Source: Bacteroidales bacterium M6 (lineage in GTDB: Bacteria; Bacteroidota; Bacteroidia; Bacteroidales; Muribaculaceae). Taken from it: a stretch of 23,451 bases of DNA. Within the stretch, counting starts at the first letter, position 1. Each line of letters opens with the position of its first letter. Below, piece after piece: positions 1 through 8,124 of the stretch. The stretch is taken from assembly GCA_001689485.1 (NCBI GenBank), contig LUJQ01000016.1, positions 1 through 23,451 on the forward strand, in the 5' to 3' direction. The notes under the pieces were generated by a model. That model was not told the DNA's origin, searched no databases, and saw only the letters and a list, made by a program, of their open reading frames with translations. The position numbers and the translations under genes are program-made.

Positions 1-60
1 TTTTTATCCTCATCTTCAGTCGTGTAGCTCGCTACACTCCTTCATCTTCGGACAAAAATC
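1..60. repeat. Structured intergenic element with nested inverted and direct repeats
   Basis: A 7-base inverted repeat GTGTAGC (22-28) / GCTACAC (31-37) sits at the centre. It is flanked by two direct copies of CATCTTC (11-17 and 43-49) and by outer inverted arms TTTTTATCC (1-9) / GGACAAAAA (50-58) with one mismatch. The element may extend left of the window. Its compact nested symmetry suggests a dispersed intergenic repeat or the terminator of a gene to the left; no coding frame explains it. Confidence 0.5.
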
Positions 61-110
61 GACTGAAAGTATGCTCTCAGACAATATAAAATAATTTCCA
101 CGACTTACTT

Positions 111-1061
111 ATGAAACTTTCCCGCATAATCGTTTTTATTGCACTCTGTGTGACTTTGCTTTCCGGTTGCCGCTCCTCTAAAGGTGGCGGCAAAAGTGCC
201 TATGAGGGCAATGCAGGGAGCATGACGAATTATGCGGTTGATTATTCGAACGAGGAATCGGATGCCATGGGACGTGACCTTGCTTCGGAAGCCCGCCGGT
301 GGCTGGGTACGCCTTATCGTTATGGCGGCCGTGACCGAAATGGCACTGATTGTTCCGGCCTTGTGATGGAGCTTTACCGAACGGTGTGTGCTATGAAAAT
401 TCCACGAACCACTGTGGAGCAGAAATCGTATTGTACCAAAGTGGCACGTAACAAGGCCCGTATGGGGGACCTCGTGTTTTTCGGGTCGGGAAAAAGCGAA
501 AACTCGGTTTCGCATGTCGGGCTTTATATCGGCAAGGGGGAGATGATTCATGCCTCATCAAGCCGTGGGGTCATGGTCAGCCGTGTGGATGCCGGATATT
601 GGGGTGACAGGTTCCGTGGGATAGGGCGTATAGACGGCGCATATGCTTCGTGGGCTAAGACAGACCGTGGGGCGAAAAGCTCGAAGAAAAAAGAGAAGGA
701 TAACCGCCGTGAAGATGACATTTACCCATCGCCTGCCGCGCCGTCGGAAATACCTTCCCCTGTCAGCCCGGTGCCTGTGCCTTCGGCTGAAATCGCCTTT
801 AACGAGCTTCCGTCATGTTTGGGAAAAAATGGGGATGACACTGCATCCAAGGCTGTCGTTGCAGGGCAGGCTGCCTCCGACGCTACAGGTAATAATAATG
901 CAGCCAAAGAGGTTGCCTTGGTTACGGCGAAAGGGAAAAATGAAAATCCCGAACCCCGCAATGTTGCAGAAAATGCCGACCCTGTTGCCTCAATCGACCT
1001 TCTGGATATGATTATCAATCAAAAAGCCGATTCTATTTTTTCGGAACGATTCATGGACTGA
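111..1061 (+). CDS. NlpC/P60 family cell-wall peptidase lipoprotein
   Basis: Probable murein endopeptidase (gamma-D-Glu to diamino acid type), membrane-anchored and facing the periplasm. A hydrophobic leader ends in a lipobox LSGC, so Cys20 is the likely lipidated residue. The NlpC/P60 domain spans about residues 57-175. Cys81 (in DCSGL) is the expected nucleophile, His135 (SHVGLY) the base and His147 (MIHASS) the third catalytic residue, so the triad looks complete. Residues 190-316 are a low-complexity tail, first Lys/Glu-rich, then Pro/Ser-rich (about 206-227), ending in a short hydrophobic segment. This tail is not part of the enzyme fold and may be a wall-spanning linker. The gene converges on rsgA with a 30-base gap. 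Specificity cannot be read from the sequence. Confidence 0.92.
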   Translation: MKLSRIIVFIALCVTLLSGCRSSKGGGKSAYEGNAGSMTNYAVDYSNEESDAMGRDLASEARRWLGTPYRYGGRDRNGTDCSGLVMELYRTVCAMKIPRTTVEQKSYCTKVARNKARMGDLVFFGSGKSENSVSHVGLYIGKGEMIHASSSRGVMVSRVDAGYWGDRFRGIGRIDGAYASWAKTDRGAKSSKKKEKDNRREDDIYPSPAAPSEIPSPVSPVPVPSAEIAFNELPSCLGKNGDDTASKAVVAGQAASDATGNNNAAKEVALVTAKGKNENPEPRNVAENADPVASIDLLDMIINQKADSIFSERFMD

Positions 1062-1083
1062 CACGCCGCCATTATGTATCCAC

Positions 1084-1100
1084 CCGTTTTATCAGAACGG
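1084..1100. terminator. Weak hairpin between convergent genes
   Basis: CCGTT (1084-1088) and AACGG (1096-1100) form a 5-base stem with a 7-base loop. It overlaps the stop codon of rsgA, where the two convergent genes meet. There is no good T-run on either side, so a terminator role is only suggested by position. Confidence 0.25.
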
Positions 1101-2156
1101 TTTGCGGTATTTGTCGGGCTCGGAGTCGGCAAGGATGCTGAGATAGGAATTATAGCGTGACAGGGCTATACGGTGGTCACGCAGGGCTTCGAGAACGGCG
1201 CATTGCGGTTCGTGAGTGTGCGTGCAGTCGCCATAACGGCAGTCCTTGGAGAGCTTGAATATTTCAGGGAAGAAGTGCGATACTTCGTGAGGGTCGAACT
1301 CTATTGTGCCGAATCCACGCACACCCGGGGTGTCGATAATCCATCCGTCGCCGCCGGGAAGCGGGAACATTTCGGAGAATGTGGTTGTGTGCATCCCTGT
1401 GTCGTGAACGTCGGAAATACATGCCGTTTTTAAATCAAGTCCCGGGATTATGCGGTTTATCAAGGTGGATTTGCCCACTCCCGAATTTCCGGCGATAAGC
1501 GAGATTTTGCCTTGCAGGATGCTTTTCAGCTCTTCTATCCCGCAGCCTGATTTGGCAGATACATGAAGCACGTTGTAGCCGATGGAACTATACAGATATG
1601 TGACGGCATCGAGCAGTTCTTCGCCTGAACCGATATTTGGCTCTTCATTCTCTGACGGGGTTATGTCGGACGGTTCGATAGCCGTGTCCTCGCCCAGTAG
1701 GTCGACTTTGTTGATTACGATTGTTACCGGGACACGGTAGGCTTCGGCAGTTGCGAGAAAACGGTCGATAAAGGTTGTGGCGGTTGTGGGGTGCGCGAGT
1801 GTTACGACCAGGCATGCCTGGTCGACGTTGGCTGCCAGGATGCTGGCTTCTTTCGACAGGTTGCTCGCACGCCTTATGATGTAGTTGGCCCGTGGTTGGA
1901 TGTGGGTTATGTAGGCACTCCCGTCGGGATTGACTGATATATCAACCTTGTCGCCTACGGCAACGGGGTTGGTTGTGCGAATCCCTTTAAGGCGGAAAGT
2001 CCCTTTGATACGGCAGTCTGTTTCAGTGCCGTCGGGAGCCAGCACCATGAAACTGCTCCCCGTGTTGCGGATTACCATCCCTGATTTTTTTTCGGATGGC
2101 GCCACGGTGTTGTTCGAAGCCGTTTTTTTCTTTGCTTTGTTTTTATTTCCTGACAT
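1092..2156 (-). CDS. rsgA: Ribosome small-subunit-dependent GTPase RsgA (YjeQ/EngC)
   Basis: Circularly permuted GTPase that acts late in 30S ribosomal subunit maturation. With the start at 2156 the protein has 354 residues. An OB-fold (about 26-90) is followed by the permuted G motifs: NKVD (149-152, G4), SAK (200-202, G5), GNSGVGKST (223-231, G1/P-loop) and DTPG (275-278, G3). The C-terminal zinc site is C306-x4-C311-x-H313-x5-C319, as in the family. The frame stays open to an ATG at 2234, but the 26 extra residues do not look like the family; the 2156 start gives a Lys-rich extension of about 25 residues before the OB-fold, and an even later start is possible. An acidic insert (about 157-179) lies between G4 and G5. 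The gene is divergent from the winged-helix gene. Confidence 0.95.
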   Translation of the reverse strand: MSGNKNKAKKKTASNNTVAPSEKKSGMVIRNTGSSFMVLAPDGTETDCRIKGTFRLKGIRTTNPVAVGDKVDISVNPDGSAYITHIQPRANYIIRRASNLSKEASILAANVDQACLVVTLAHPTTATTFIDRFLATAEAYRVPVTIVINKVDLLGEDTAIEPSDITPSENEEPNIGSGEELLDAVTYLYSSIGYNVLHVSAKSGCGIEELKSILQGKISLIAGNSGVGKSTLINRIIPGLDLKTACISDVHDTGMHTTTFSEMFPLPGGDGWIIDTPGVRGFGTIEFDPHEVSHFFPEIFKLSKDCRYGDCTHTHEPQCAVLEALRDHRIALSRYNSYLSILADSEPDKYRKPF

Positions 2157-2349
2157 TGTTGTGTGGTCGGATAATCGGATGTTGTTATGGCGTGGAACGG
2201 TGTGTAAACACTTGCCGCTCATAAAGGAAAACAAATTCCGACGATAAAGTTACAAAAAAATATGCAAATTTTAAGCAGATGTAATTGTTTGAACATTAAC
2301 GCGTTGTGGATTGTTTATAATAACGGGGCCGGGATAGGGGCTGTCAATG

Positions 2350-2382
2350 TGTGTTAATTTGAAAATTTATATGTATTTTTGC
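2350..2382 (+). promoter_or_regulatory. Candidate Bacteroidetes-type promoter for the winged-helix gene
   Basis: The -7 element TATTTTTG (2374-2381), followed by C, matches TAnnTTTG exactly. A weaker TGTG (2350-2353) lies 20 bases upstream as the -33 element. Transcription would begin near 2389, about 60 bases before the ATG at 2449. The 2157-2448 gap otherwise holds only AT-rich sequence and presumably the divergent rsgA promoter, for which I see no good match. Confidence 0.5.
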
Positions 2383-2448
2383 AACGTAATAGCACACGGG
2401 ATTTGAAGAAATCTATATAATATCAAACAATTTTAAATTACTATTACA

Positions 2449-2667
2449 ATGAATGCAGAAGCAATTGGAGGGTGGGCCGGTTTGGTTTGGAATGCCCTTA
2501 GCGCAGCCGACGTGTTGGGATTGAAACAGCTCAAGAAAATCACGAAGCTGAAAGATAAGCAGGTTTTCGCCGCCCTTGGTTGGCTAGCCCGCGAAGGCAA
2601 GGTCGACATCCAGGTTAATCCCGACGATGAAAAAGATCTTCTCTTCACCCTTGCCGGCGACAAATAA
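2449..2667 (+). CDS. Small winged helix-turn-helix domain protein
   Basis: 72 residues, essentially one winged-helix domain. It resembles the Bacteroidetes wHTH family formerly called DUF2582 (PF10771). Two predicted helices (about 8-22 and 24-34) lead to the likely recognition helix around KDKQVFAALGWLAREGK (36-52). A short wing with an acidic DDEKD turn and LLFTLAG at the end complete the fold. There is no sensor domain. The target and function are unknown; a DNA- or protein-binding role is inferred from the fold only. It has its own candidate promoter and a terminator-like hairpin after it, so it is probably a single-gene transcript, not part of the uvrB operon. Confidence 0.85.
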   Translation: MNAEAIGGWAGLVWNALSAADVLGLKQLKKITKLKDKQVFAALGWLAREGKVDIQVNPDDEKDLLFTLAGDK

Positions 2668-2687
2668 CCGCGCCGAACCACCATGTC

Positions 2688-2716
2688 CGGCTCCCGTTGC
2701 GGAGCCGTTGTTGTTG
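2688..2716 (+). terminator. Rho-independent terminator after the winged-helix gene
   Basis: A perfect 7-base stem CGGCTCC (2688-2694) / GGAGCCG (2701-2707) with a 6-base loop is followed by the T-rich run TTGTTGTTG. It starts about 20 bases after the stop codon and points in the gene's direction. Confidence 0.7.
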
Positions 2717-2723
2717 AAAATGC

Positions 2724-2822
2724 ATGGCCTCAAGGCAAAAGGCCATCACCATATCAGTCAAACCGTTGTATCAAAATCTTGGATTTGGATGCAACGGTTT
2801 GATTATCAGAGAGTCATGATAA
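2724..2822. repeat. Cluster of three further inverted repeats before uvrB
   Basis: Three hairpins follow the terminator. First ATGGCCT (2724-2730) / AGGCCAT (2740-2746). Then TCAAACCGTTG (2758-2768) / CAACGGTTTGA (2792-2802), an 11-base perfect stem extendable inward through a T-G wobble and ATC/GAT. Last TTATCA (2803-2808) / TGATAA (2817-2822). TTGGAT occurs three times (2779-2784, 2785-2790 and 2825-2830). There is no plausible gene in 2668-2922. It could be a remnant of a small non-autonomous element, a structured RNA, or stacked terminators insulating uvrB. Confidence 0.6.
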
Positions 2823-2854
2823 CCTTGGATAATTGTGTGGAATCTGCGAATATG

Positions 2855-2885
2855 TTGGTGGTTAGGGTGGGATTTGGTATCTTTG
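2855..2885 (+). promoter_or_regulatory. uvrB promoter (Bacteroidetes type)
   Basis: TTG (2855-2857), exactly 20 bases, then TATCTTTG (2878-2885). This is a full match to the TAnnTTTG -7 element with the usual spacing to the -33 element. The expected transcription start near 2892 leaves a leader of about 30 bases before the ATG at 2923, which also argues against an earlier translation start at 2899. Confidence 0.7.
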
Positions 2886-2910
2886 TAAGTTAATACGTTT
2901 GATTAATCTA

Positions 2911-2916
2911 AGGAGG
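2911..2916 (+). promoter_or_regulatory. Strong Shine-Dalgarno sequence of uvrB
   Basis: AGGAGG ends six bases before the ATG at 2923. Such a perfect site is uncommon in Bacteroidetes. It fixes the uvrB start at 2923, not at the in-frame TTG at 2899. Confidence 0.75.
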
Positions 2917-2922
2917 ATTCGG

Positions 2923-4995
2923 ATGGATTTCAGACTTGATTCGCAATATAAGCCGACCGGCGACCAGCCTGAGGCGATAGCGCAACTTTCAAAAGGGGTG
3001 CTGGAAGGACTGCCTGCGCAGACGTTGCTGGGTGTTACCGGCTCAGGCAAGACCTTCACCATGGCCAACGTAATTAAGGAGGTTAAGCGCCCCACGTTGA
3101 TTCTGAGCCATAACAAAACTTTGGCAGCACAGCTTTACGGGGAGTTCAAACAGTTTTTCCCCGATAATTCGGTGCAGTATTTCGTGTCATATTACGATTA
3201 TTACCAGCCTGAGGCGTATATCCCGTCGGTCGACAAATATATCGAGAAGGATTTGATGATTAACGACGAGATTGAGAAGCTGCGTCTGGCCACTACTTCC
3301 GCCCTGCTGTCGGGGCGTCGCGACGTGGTGGTTGTCAGCTCGGTGTCGTGCCTGTTCGGTATGGGTAATCCTGAGGATTTCAATGCCAATGTGGTTGAGA
3401 TCCATGTGGGGCAGAAGATTGCGCGAAACGCTTTTTTGCGACGGTTGGCCGAGGCGTTGTATTCGCGCAACGAAATAGAACTTAACCGTGGCAATTTCAG
3501 GGTTAAGGGGGATACGGTGGATATACGGCTTGCTTATGAGGAAATAATATTGCGCGTTATGTTCTGGGGCGATGAGATTGAATCGATTTCAACCCTGCAC
3601 CCGCTCGACAATACCCCGCTGGGCGGCCACGATATGTTCAAAATCTATCCTGCCAACCTGTTTGTCACTTCGCGGGAGCGCCAGGCTTCTGCGCTGGCAC
3701 GGATGGAGCTTGACCTGGGCGACCAGGTGGAGTTTTTCCGTAAGGAGGCACGCGAGCTTGAAGCGCGACGTCTTTACGAACGCACCACTTATGATATAGA
3801 AATGATTCGAGAGGTAGGGCATTGCCCCGGTATTGAAAACTACAGCCGTTATTTCGACGGCCGCGAGCCCGGCATGCGCCCGTTCTGCCTGTTGGATTAT
3901 TTCCCCGATGATTACCTGACTATTATCGATGAAAGCCACGTTACGGTGCCGCAGATCAGGGCTATGTATGGTGGAGACCTTTCGCGTAAGGAAAACCTGG
4001 TCAATTACGGTTTCAGGATGCAATCGGCTCTCGACAACCGCCCTCTGCGGTTTGAGGAATTCGAATCACTTACCAAGCAGGTGATTTATGTAAGTGCTAC
4101 ACCTGCCGATTACGAGCTTGAAAAAAGCGAAGGGGTCGTGGTTGAACAGGTTATACGCCCCACCGGCCTGCTCGACCCTGTAATCAAGGTGCAGCCGTCG
4201 GAGCATCAGATTGACCATTTGCTTGAGCAGATAGAGCTTCGGCGCGAGAAAGGGGAGCGCGTGTTGGTAACCACCCTTACCAAACGTATGGCCGAGGAGT
4301 TGAACGACTATTTGCAGAAGTTGCAGATAAAGTCGGCATATATCCATTCCGATGTCGATACCTTGGATCGTATCAAGATTCTTGATAACCTGCGTGCAGG
4401 TGTGTTCGATGTGCTTATCGGTGTGAACCTGCTGCGCGAGGGGTTGGATTTGCCTGAAGTTTCGCTTGTGGCAATCATCGACGCCGACAAGGAGGGGTTC
4501 CTTAGGTCGCACCGTTCGTTGACCCAGACGGTGGGACGTGCGGCGCGAAACCTCAACGGCATGGTGATAATGTATGCCGACAAGATTACCGATTCGATGC
4601 GGCTCACCATCGAGGAGACCGAGCGTCGGCGTGCCAAGCAGCTGGCCTACAACGAGGAGCATGGCATTACGCCCCAGGCGATAGTGAAAGCGCGTAACCG
4701 TATTATCGGCATGGATACCGACGACCTGCCCGAAACGCGTTCCGCAGCCAACAGCAGCGGACGTAAAAGCCAGCGCACGGCTTCCCCGCTGCCTTATGAA
4801 AATGAATATACTTCGTCGGTGGATATTGCCGCCGACCCGGTCATACCATATATGAGTGCCGCCGAAATGCAGCGGTCGATTACGCGTATGCGTTCCGACA
4901 TGGTAGCGGCTGCCAAGAATATGGAATTTATGGAGGCTGCCAGACTGCGCGACGAGATTTTGAAAATGGAGGAATTATTGAAAAAAATCCAATGA
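2923..4995 (+). CDS. uvrB: Excinuclease ABC subunit B
   Basis: Damage-verifying helicase-like subunit of UvrABC nucleotide excision repair. It receives damaged DNA from UvrA and recruits UvrC. 690 residues, full length for the family, starting MDFRLDSQYKP. Walker A GVTGSGKT lies at 37-44. The beta-hairpin with its aromatic YYDYYQPEAYIP cluster is at about 90-102, the DESH Walker B at 336-339, and helicase motif VI QTVGRAAR at 535-542. The C-terminal UVR coiled-coil for UvrC contact is at about 650-690. All key motifs are intact. It has its own promoter and strong ribosome site, and its stop overlaps the start of the next gene (ATGA), so the two are translationally coupled. No recognisable SOS operator was seen. 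Confidence 0.98.
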   Translation: MDFRLDSQYKPTGDQPEAIAQLSKGVLEGLPAQTLLGVTGSGKTFTMANVIKEVKRPTLILSHNKTLAAQLYGEFKQFFPDNSVQYFVSYYDYYQPEAYIPSVDKYIEKDLMINDEIEKLRLATTSALLSGRRDVVVVSSVSCLFGMGNPEDFNANVVEIHVGQKIARNAFLRRLAEALYSRNEIELNRGNFRVKGDTVDIRLAYEEIILRVMFWGDEIESISTLHPLDNTPLGGHDMFKIYPANLFVTSRERQASALARMELDLGDQVEFFRKEARELEARRLYERTTYDIEMIREVGHCPGIENYSRYFDGREPGMRPFCLLDYFPDDYLTIIDESHVTVPQIRAMYGGDLSRKENLVNYGFRMQSALDNRPLRFEEFESLTKQVIYVSATPADYELEKSEGVVVEQVIRPTGLLDPVIKVQPSEHQIDHLLEQIELRREKGERVLVTTLTKRMAEELNDYLQKLQIKSAYIHSDVDTLDRIKILDNLRAGVFDVLIGVNLLREGLDLPEVSLVAIIDADKEGFLRSHRSLTQTVGRAARNLNGMVIMYADKITDSMRLTIEETERRRAKQLAYNEEHGITPQAIVKARNRIIGMDTDDLPETRSAANSSGRKSQRTASPLPYENEYTSSVDIAADPVIPYMSAAEMQRSITRMRSDMVAAAKNMEFMEAARLRDEILKMEELLKKIQ

Positions 4996-6935
4996 AGCAG
5001 CGCGATTTGAAAAATATAAGCACTCCTGCCTTTTCACAGCCCTTAATGCTGACCGACTGGCTGCCTACTTCGGTCAAGGAGATGAAGCTCCGTGGATGGG
5101 ACGAGGTGGATGTAGTGATTTTTTCGGGGGATGCCTACGTTGACCATCCCTCGTTCGGTGCGGCGGTGATAGGGCGTATGCTGGTGGAGCAGGGGGGATA
5201 CCGTGTGGCTATCGTGCCACAACCCAACTGGCAGGACGATTTGCGTGATTTTCGGAAATTCGGGCGTCCGCGTTTGTTTTTCGGGGTGTCGGCTGGGGCG
5301 ATGGATTCTATGGTCAATCATTACACCGCAGCCAGGCGTCGCCGCAGCGACGATGCCTATACCCCCGACGGGAGGCACGGAATGCGGCCTGACTACCCCA
5401 CTGTGGTGTATTCCGACATCCTTCGCAAGCTTTATCCTGATGTCCCGATAATTGCTGGTGGCATCGAAGCCTCGTTGCGCAGGAATTCGCATTATGATTA
5501 TTGGCAGGACAAACTGCGCCCCTCGATAATGGCCGACGCCCCTGTCGACATGGTGATTTACGGGATGGGGGAGAAACCCGTTTTGGAAATCGCCCGAAGG
5601 CTTGACGCCGGAGAAGGTATTGCTTCTATAACTGATGTGCCTCAAACCGTGGTATGGCGTCCCGCAGCCGAAGTGCCGGCACCCGGAGCATGCAACATCG
5701 TGCTCCATTCGTTTGAGGAATGCAGGCGCGATAAAAAGCTACAGTCGGAAAATTTCAGGCATATAGAGCAGCAATCAAACCGTTTCGAGGGGGCGACGCT
5801 GTGGCAGGTGCACGGGCGCAGGGCGGTTAAGGTCAACCCGATGTACCCGCCGATGACGACCGAGGAAATAGACCGTTCGTTTGACATGGCTTATACGCGT
5901 ATGCCACATCCACGCTATAAAGGCAAACGCATACCGGCTTATGAGATGATTCGTCATTCGGTGAACCTTCACCGAGGCTGTTTCGGTGGATGCGCGTTTT
6001 GCACCATATCGGCTCATCAGGGCAAATTCATAGCCTCGCGGAGTAAGGAGTCGATTCTCAACGAGGTGCGCCGCATTACGGCTATGCCTGATTTCAAGGG
6101 ATATATCTCCGATCTCGGAGGGCCTTCCGCCAATATGTACCGAATGCATGGCAAGAACGGGGAGATTTGTCGCAAGTGTCTGCGGCCCAGCTGCCTCCAT
6201 CCGAAGCCATGTCCTAATCTCGACAACAATCACGGCCCGTTGCTGGATATATATCATGCGGTCGATGCGTTGCCGGGGGTGAAAAAATCGTTTATCGGGA
6301 GCGGGGTGCGTTATGATTTGTCGATGCATCCTTCAGGCGATGCCCGTATTGACGGCATAAACCGCAGGTATAACGAGGAACTGATTTGCAACCATGTAAG
6401 TGGCAGGCTCAAAGTCGCGCCCGAGCATACTGAGGATTCGGTGCTTTCGGTGATGCGCAAACCGTCGTTCGACCTGTTTTATCGGTTCAAGGAGGTGTTT
6501 GACCGTATCAACGAGCGTGATAATCTGCGTCAGCAGTTGATTCCTTATTTTATTTCGTCGCATCCGGGATGCTCCGAAATCGATATGGCCGAACTGGCTG
6601 TCAAAACCCGTAATCTTGATTTCCATCTGGAGCAGGTGCAGGATTTCACCCCTACACCGATGACGGTTGCCACCGAGATTTATTATTCGGGTTATCACCC
6701 ATACACCGGCGAACGTGTGTTTACCGCAGTCCGGCCAGAGGAGAAGCTGGCACAGCGGCAATATTTCTTTTGGTATGACCGCGCCTACCGTGCCGGGATT
6801 ACGGCATCGTTGCAACGTCTGCACCGTCCCGATATATTGAGACGCCTGTTCCCAGGTGGATATAATCCTGCTGGCCGTTTCGGAGGGAATAGTGGTAATG
6901 GAAAGCCGCCCCAATCCAGACGTAGGGGTCGATAA
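4992..6935 (+). CDS. YgiQ-family radical SAM protein
   Basis: 647 residues, typical of the YgiQ family. An N-terminal YgiQ/UPF0313 region (about 18-310) has no cobalamin motif that I recognise. The radical SAM core begins with C330-x3-C334-x2-C337 (CFGGCAFC), which would ligate a 4Fe-4S cluster. A further cysteine group (KCLRPSCLHPKPCP, about 389-402) follows. The C-terminal part matches the DUF3362 type, with FTPTPMTVATEIYYSG and a closing Lys/Arg-rich tail. The reaction catalysed by this family is not established. It overlaps uvrB by four bases, so co-expression with a repair gene is expected, though a repair role is not shown. It ends 13 bases from the convergent stress-protein gene. Confidence 0.93.
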   Translation: MKQRDLKNISTPAFSQPLMLTDWLPTSVKEMKLRGWDEVDVVIFSGDAYVDHPSFGAAVIGRMLVEQGGYRVAIVPQPNWQDDLRDFRKFGRPRLFFGVSAGAMDSMVNHYTAARRRRSDDAYTPDGRHGMRPDYPTVVYSDILRKLYPDVPIIAGGIEASLRRNSHYDYWQDKLRPSIMADAPVDMVIYGMGEKPVLEIARRLDAGEGIASITDVPQTVVWRPAAEVPAPGACNIVLHSFEECRRDKKLQSENFRHIEQQSNRFEGATLWQVHGRRAVKVNPMYPPMTTEEIDRSFDMAYTRMPHPRYKGKRIPAYEMIRHSVNLHRGCFGGCAFCTISAHQGKFIASRSKESILNEVRRITAMPDFKGYISDLGGPSANMYRMHGKNGEICRKCLRPSCLHPKPCPNLDNNHGPLLDIYHAVDALPGVKKSFIGSGVRYDLSMHPSGDARIDGINRRYNEELICNHVSGRLKVAPEHTEDSVLSVMRKPSFDLFYRFKEVFDRINERDNLRQQLIPYFISSHPGCSEIDMAELAVKTRNLDFHLEQVQDFTPTPMTVATEIYYSGYHPYTGERVFTAVRPEEKLAQRQYFFWYDRAYRAGITASLQRLHRPDILRRLFPGGYNPAGRFGGNSGNGKPPQSRRRGR

Positions 6936-6948
6936 ATTGTGGGGGAGA

Positions 6949-8064
6949 TTAGACCGGTATTACCATCATCGGTATGTCGGCACGGAATAGTATTTTGTGT
7001 GCGAGGCTCGGGTTAAACACGCGTGCAAACACGTTTTTATGCTTGTTGGGCAGGCATATCATGTCGAACGGCTGTGCGCCTGCAATGGCTTCCATGTCGT
7101 CGAACACGGAATGTGTGCCCACGCTCTTCACATTGAATTCATAACCTGCATAATGCTCTTTGCAATATGTGAGGAGGTTGTGTTGCGCGGCTTGCGGGGG
7201 CGACGGGCGCAGGCGGCGCGGGGGGATGTGGATAAGGGTCACATCGAGTTTCAAGTCAGGGAACAGGCGGTAGAGGGTGTCGAGTGCCAGTATATCCTCC
7301 TGGTCGAGATTGCAGAAAAATGCGACATGTCGCATTTTTGAGAACAGGGCTGTGTCGGCATTGTCGGGCACGGTGAATGCCGGGACTCTGCAAGCGTCGA
7401 GCACTTCGGCTGTTACACTTCCGATTAGTTCCGCCTCTTTTTTATCGGCGCCACGGGTTCCCATCACCACCATCTGGGGCTTTTCACTGCGGGTATATTC
7501 CAATATGACCTCTTCGGGGATGCCTTCGCTCACAATCCCGGTGAAACGTGCTGCCGCAATTGAGCCTTCCTTTATTGCATCGCGCAGTTTGGAGGTGAAC
7601 CGTTTCATCAGTTCTTCCGCCTCGTTCTGCATCCTCCTTGTTGCCTCTATATCGGCAAGTTCGTAATCATATGCATCCGACAGCTGCACTGTGTCGCGGT
7701 TTGATGGTGAGATAAACGCAAACAGGAACACCACGTCCCATTTCATTTTGGCCGCAATCTGCATGGCTAGCCTGGCGGCTTTCATTGCATGTTCCGAGAA
7801 ATCGGTGGGTACCAGGATTTTTCCACCGGCAGGCAGTGCCTCATCAGCCGGGATGTTGAAAATCTCGAAATTTTCTACAATGCGCAGGGCAAGTGGGAGG
7901 TCTGACTCCTTGATGCGGATTCTGACCCCTGGTGAAACTTCGGGTGCTGCCAGGTTGACATTGTTGAGTTCGACTGCCACACCTTCGCGTTCAAGCAGGT
8001 TCTTTATCGGTAGAGCCTTTTCATAGGTGTGTATGGCGAGGGTGATGAGCCTGTTCGGTGTCAT
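6949..8064 (-). CDS. Tandem universal stress protein with N-terminal DUF2007-like domain
   Basis: 371 residues in three parts. Residues 1-72 resemble the small DUF2007 signal-transducing fold (repeated hydrophobic strands, EREGVAVELNNVNL). The first USP domain (about 81-234) begins KILVPTDFSEHA and holds the ATP-binding motif G202-x2-G205-x9-G215-S216, so it likely binds ATP. The second USP domain (about 244-371) lacks a recognisable G-x2-G-x9-G motif and is probably a degenerate partner, as is common in tandem USP proteins. Expected to be cytoplasmic, acting in stress or growth-arrest signalling; the ligand is inferred, not proven. The gene converges on the YgiQ gene. A hairpin at 8125-8182 separates it from the small DNA-binding gene upstream, so it is probably transcribed separately. 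Confidence 0.88.
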   Translation of the reverse strand: MTPNRLITLAIHTYEKALPIKNLLEREGVAVELNNVNLAAPEVSPGVRIRIKESDLPLALRIVENFEIFNIPADEALPAGGKILVPTDFSEHAMKAARLAMQIAAKMKWDVVFLFAFISPSNRDTVQLSDAYDYELADIEATRRMQNEAEELMKRFTSKLRDAIKEGSIAAARFTGIVSEGIPEEVILEYTRSEKPQMVVMGTRGADKKEAELIGSVTAEVLDACRVPAFTVPDNADTALFSKMRHVAFFCNLDQEDILALDTLYRLFPDLKLDVTLIHIPPRRLRPSPPQAAQHNLLTYCKEHYAGYEFNVKSVGTHSVFDDMEAIAGAQPFDMICLPNKHKNVFARVFNPSLAHKILFRADIPMMVIPV

Positions 8065-8124
8065 AGTGTGGATGATGTGTATTGCGGGTGATAAATGTTG
8101 ATAAGGGAAGGATTTGTCGGCGTT

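Noticed and set aside
2157..2234. Upstream ATG at 2234 for rsgA.
   Set aside because: The added 26 residues show no family similarity; the ATG at 2156 gives a family-like protein with only a short basic extension.
2245..2252. TAACTTTA on the minus strand as -7 element for rsgA.
   Set aside because: One mismatch and no TTTG at 19-21 bases upstream; too weak in such AT-rich DNA.
2899..2922. Earlier TTG start for uvrB.
   Set aside because: The ATG at 2923 has a perfect AGGAGG and matches the family N-terminus; the TTG lies only a few bases after the predicted transcription start.
4066..4662. Minus-strand open frame of 198 codons inside uvrB.
   Set aside because: Antisense to helicase motifs of uvrB.
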